From assembly GCA_946965045.2 (NCBI GenBank), contig OX337241.1, positions 3,122,671-3,186,670 of the forward strand: a stretch of 64,000 nucleotides of DNA. The letters run 5' to 3'. Below, piece by piece: positions 63,458 to 64,000 of this stretch (positions within the stretch are counted from its first letter, which is position 1; each line of letters opens with the position of its first letter). The position numbers were made by a program, and so were the translations under genes. The notes beneath the pieces were generated by a model. The model saw only the letters and a list, made by a program, of their open reading frames with translations. It had not been told where the DNA came from and did not search any database. Origin of the DNA: Epithemia pelagica. Taxonomy: Eukaryota; Bacillariophyta; Bacillariophyceae; Surirellales; Surirellaceae.

Positions 63458-64000
63458 AGGGTTAGGGTTAGGGTTAGGGTTAGGGTTAGGGTTAGGGCTA
63501 GGGTTAGGGTTAGGGTTAGGGTTAGGGTTAGGGTTAGGGTTAGGGTTAGGGTTAGGGTTAGGGTTAGGGTTAGGGTTAGGGTTAGGGTTAGGGTTAGGGT
63601 TAGGGTTAGGGTTAGGGTTAGGGTTAGGGTTAGGGTTAGGGTTAGGGTTAGGGTTAGGGTTAGGGTTAGGGTTAGGGTTAGGGTTAGGGTTAGGGTTAGG
63701 GTTAGGGTTAGGGTTAGGGTTAGGGTTAGGGTTAGGGTTAGGGTTAGGGTTAGGGTTAGGGTTAGGGTTAGGGTTAGGGTTAGGGTTAGGGTTAGGGTTA
63801 GGGTTAGGGTTAGGGTTAGGGTTAGGGTTAGGGTTAGGGTTAGGGTTAGGGTTAGGGTTAGGGTTAGGGTTAGGGTTAGGGTTAGGGTTAGGGTTAGGGT
63901 TAGGGTTAGGGTTAGGGTTAGGGTTAGGGTTAGGGTTAGGGTTAGGGTTAGGGTTAGGGTTAGGGTTAGGGTTAGGGTTAGGGTTAGGGTTAGGGTTAGG
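63458..64000 (+). repeat. Telomere, (TTAGGG)n
   Basis: About 90 repeats of TTAGGG run to the window end in the 5'-to-3' orientation of a right chromosome terminus. One variant repeat (CTAGGG, C at 63,498) stands seven repeats in, and otherwise the array looks perfect. There is no subtelomeric satellite between it and the LINE. Confidence 0.98.

Noticed and set aside
1-64000. CRISPR arrays, tRNA or rRNA genes, bacterial-type operons
   Set aside because: None was seen. The regular repeats present are telomeric, LTR, microsatellite or tandem-duplicate in nature.
63458-64000. Internal telomere-like repeat or assembly artefact
   Set aside because: Orientation, perfection and position at the very end fit a real terminus. 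An interstitial array would normally be more degenerate.

Overview
The window is the right-hand end of a eukaryotic linear chromosome. The last ~540 bases are an uninterrupted TTAGGG array in the orientation expected of a 3' chromosome terminus. Long intronless genes, one probable ~107-nt GT-AG intron, and Ty1/copia and LINE retrotransposons together suggest a stramenopile, most likely a pennate diatom. This assignment is inference, because no ribosomal or other marker gene is present.

Positions 1-46,042 hold a subtelomeric array of one multigene family. There are nine near-full-length kelch-propeller genes, one 5'-truncated copy and one 3' remnant, all on the + strand. Each full gene encodes ~380-410 residues with six kelch blades, no visible signal peptide or membrane segment, and usually a short basic tail. 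The copies use two unrelated upstream regions (class A and class B) and three kinds of 3' flank. They sit in spacers made of shared blocks and decayed fragments of other genes. A 236-bp stretch is identical between genes 6 and 10 inside otherwise divergent copies, as expected from gene conversion. Only one other well-supported host gene lies in the array, on the minus strand at 36,371-39,813: a leucine-rich-repeat protein with a C-terminal TIR domain.

A young Ty1/copia element (7,099-13,365, minus strand) lies in the 3' flank of kelch gene 2. By eye its LTRs are identical, it has a 5-bp target duplication, and a paralogous empty site is present at 15,718. Its gag and pol share one frame and are separated by a single UGA. 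Eight bases after the UGA is a perfect 7-bp hairpin, followed by a second hairpin, which is the layout of a stop-codon readthrough signal.

The array breaks off mid-unit at 46,872, where the 3' end of a LINE (ORF1; ORF2 with AP endonuclease, reverse transcriptase, RNase H and a zinc knuckle) is joined. The LINE runs on the minus strand toward the chromosome tip, and its 5'-truncated ORF1 abuts the telomere repeats directly. A second Ty1/copia element (54,740-62,625, + strand, 758-bp LTRs, GAGTG target duplication) is nested in LINE ORF1. The order of events therefore appears to be: truncation of the kelch array with LINE attachment, telomere capping of the LINE 5' side, and copia insertion into ORF1. 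The order of the last two is not fixed by the sequence.

All coordinates, identities and homologies come from reading the sequence by eye. No database search was possible.
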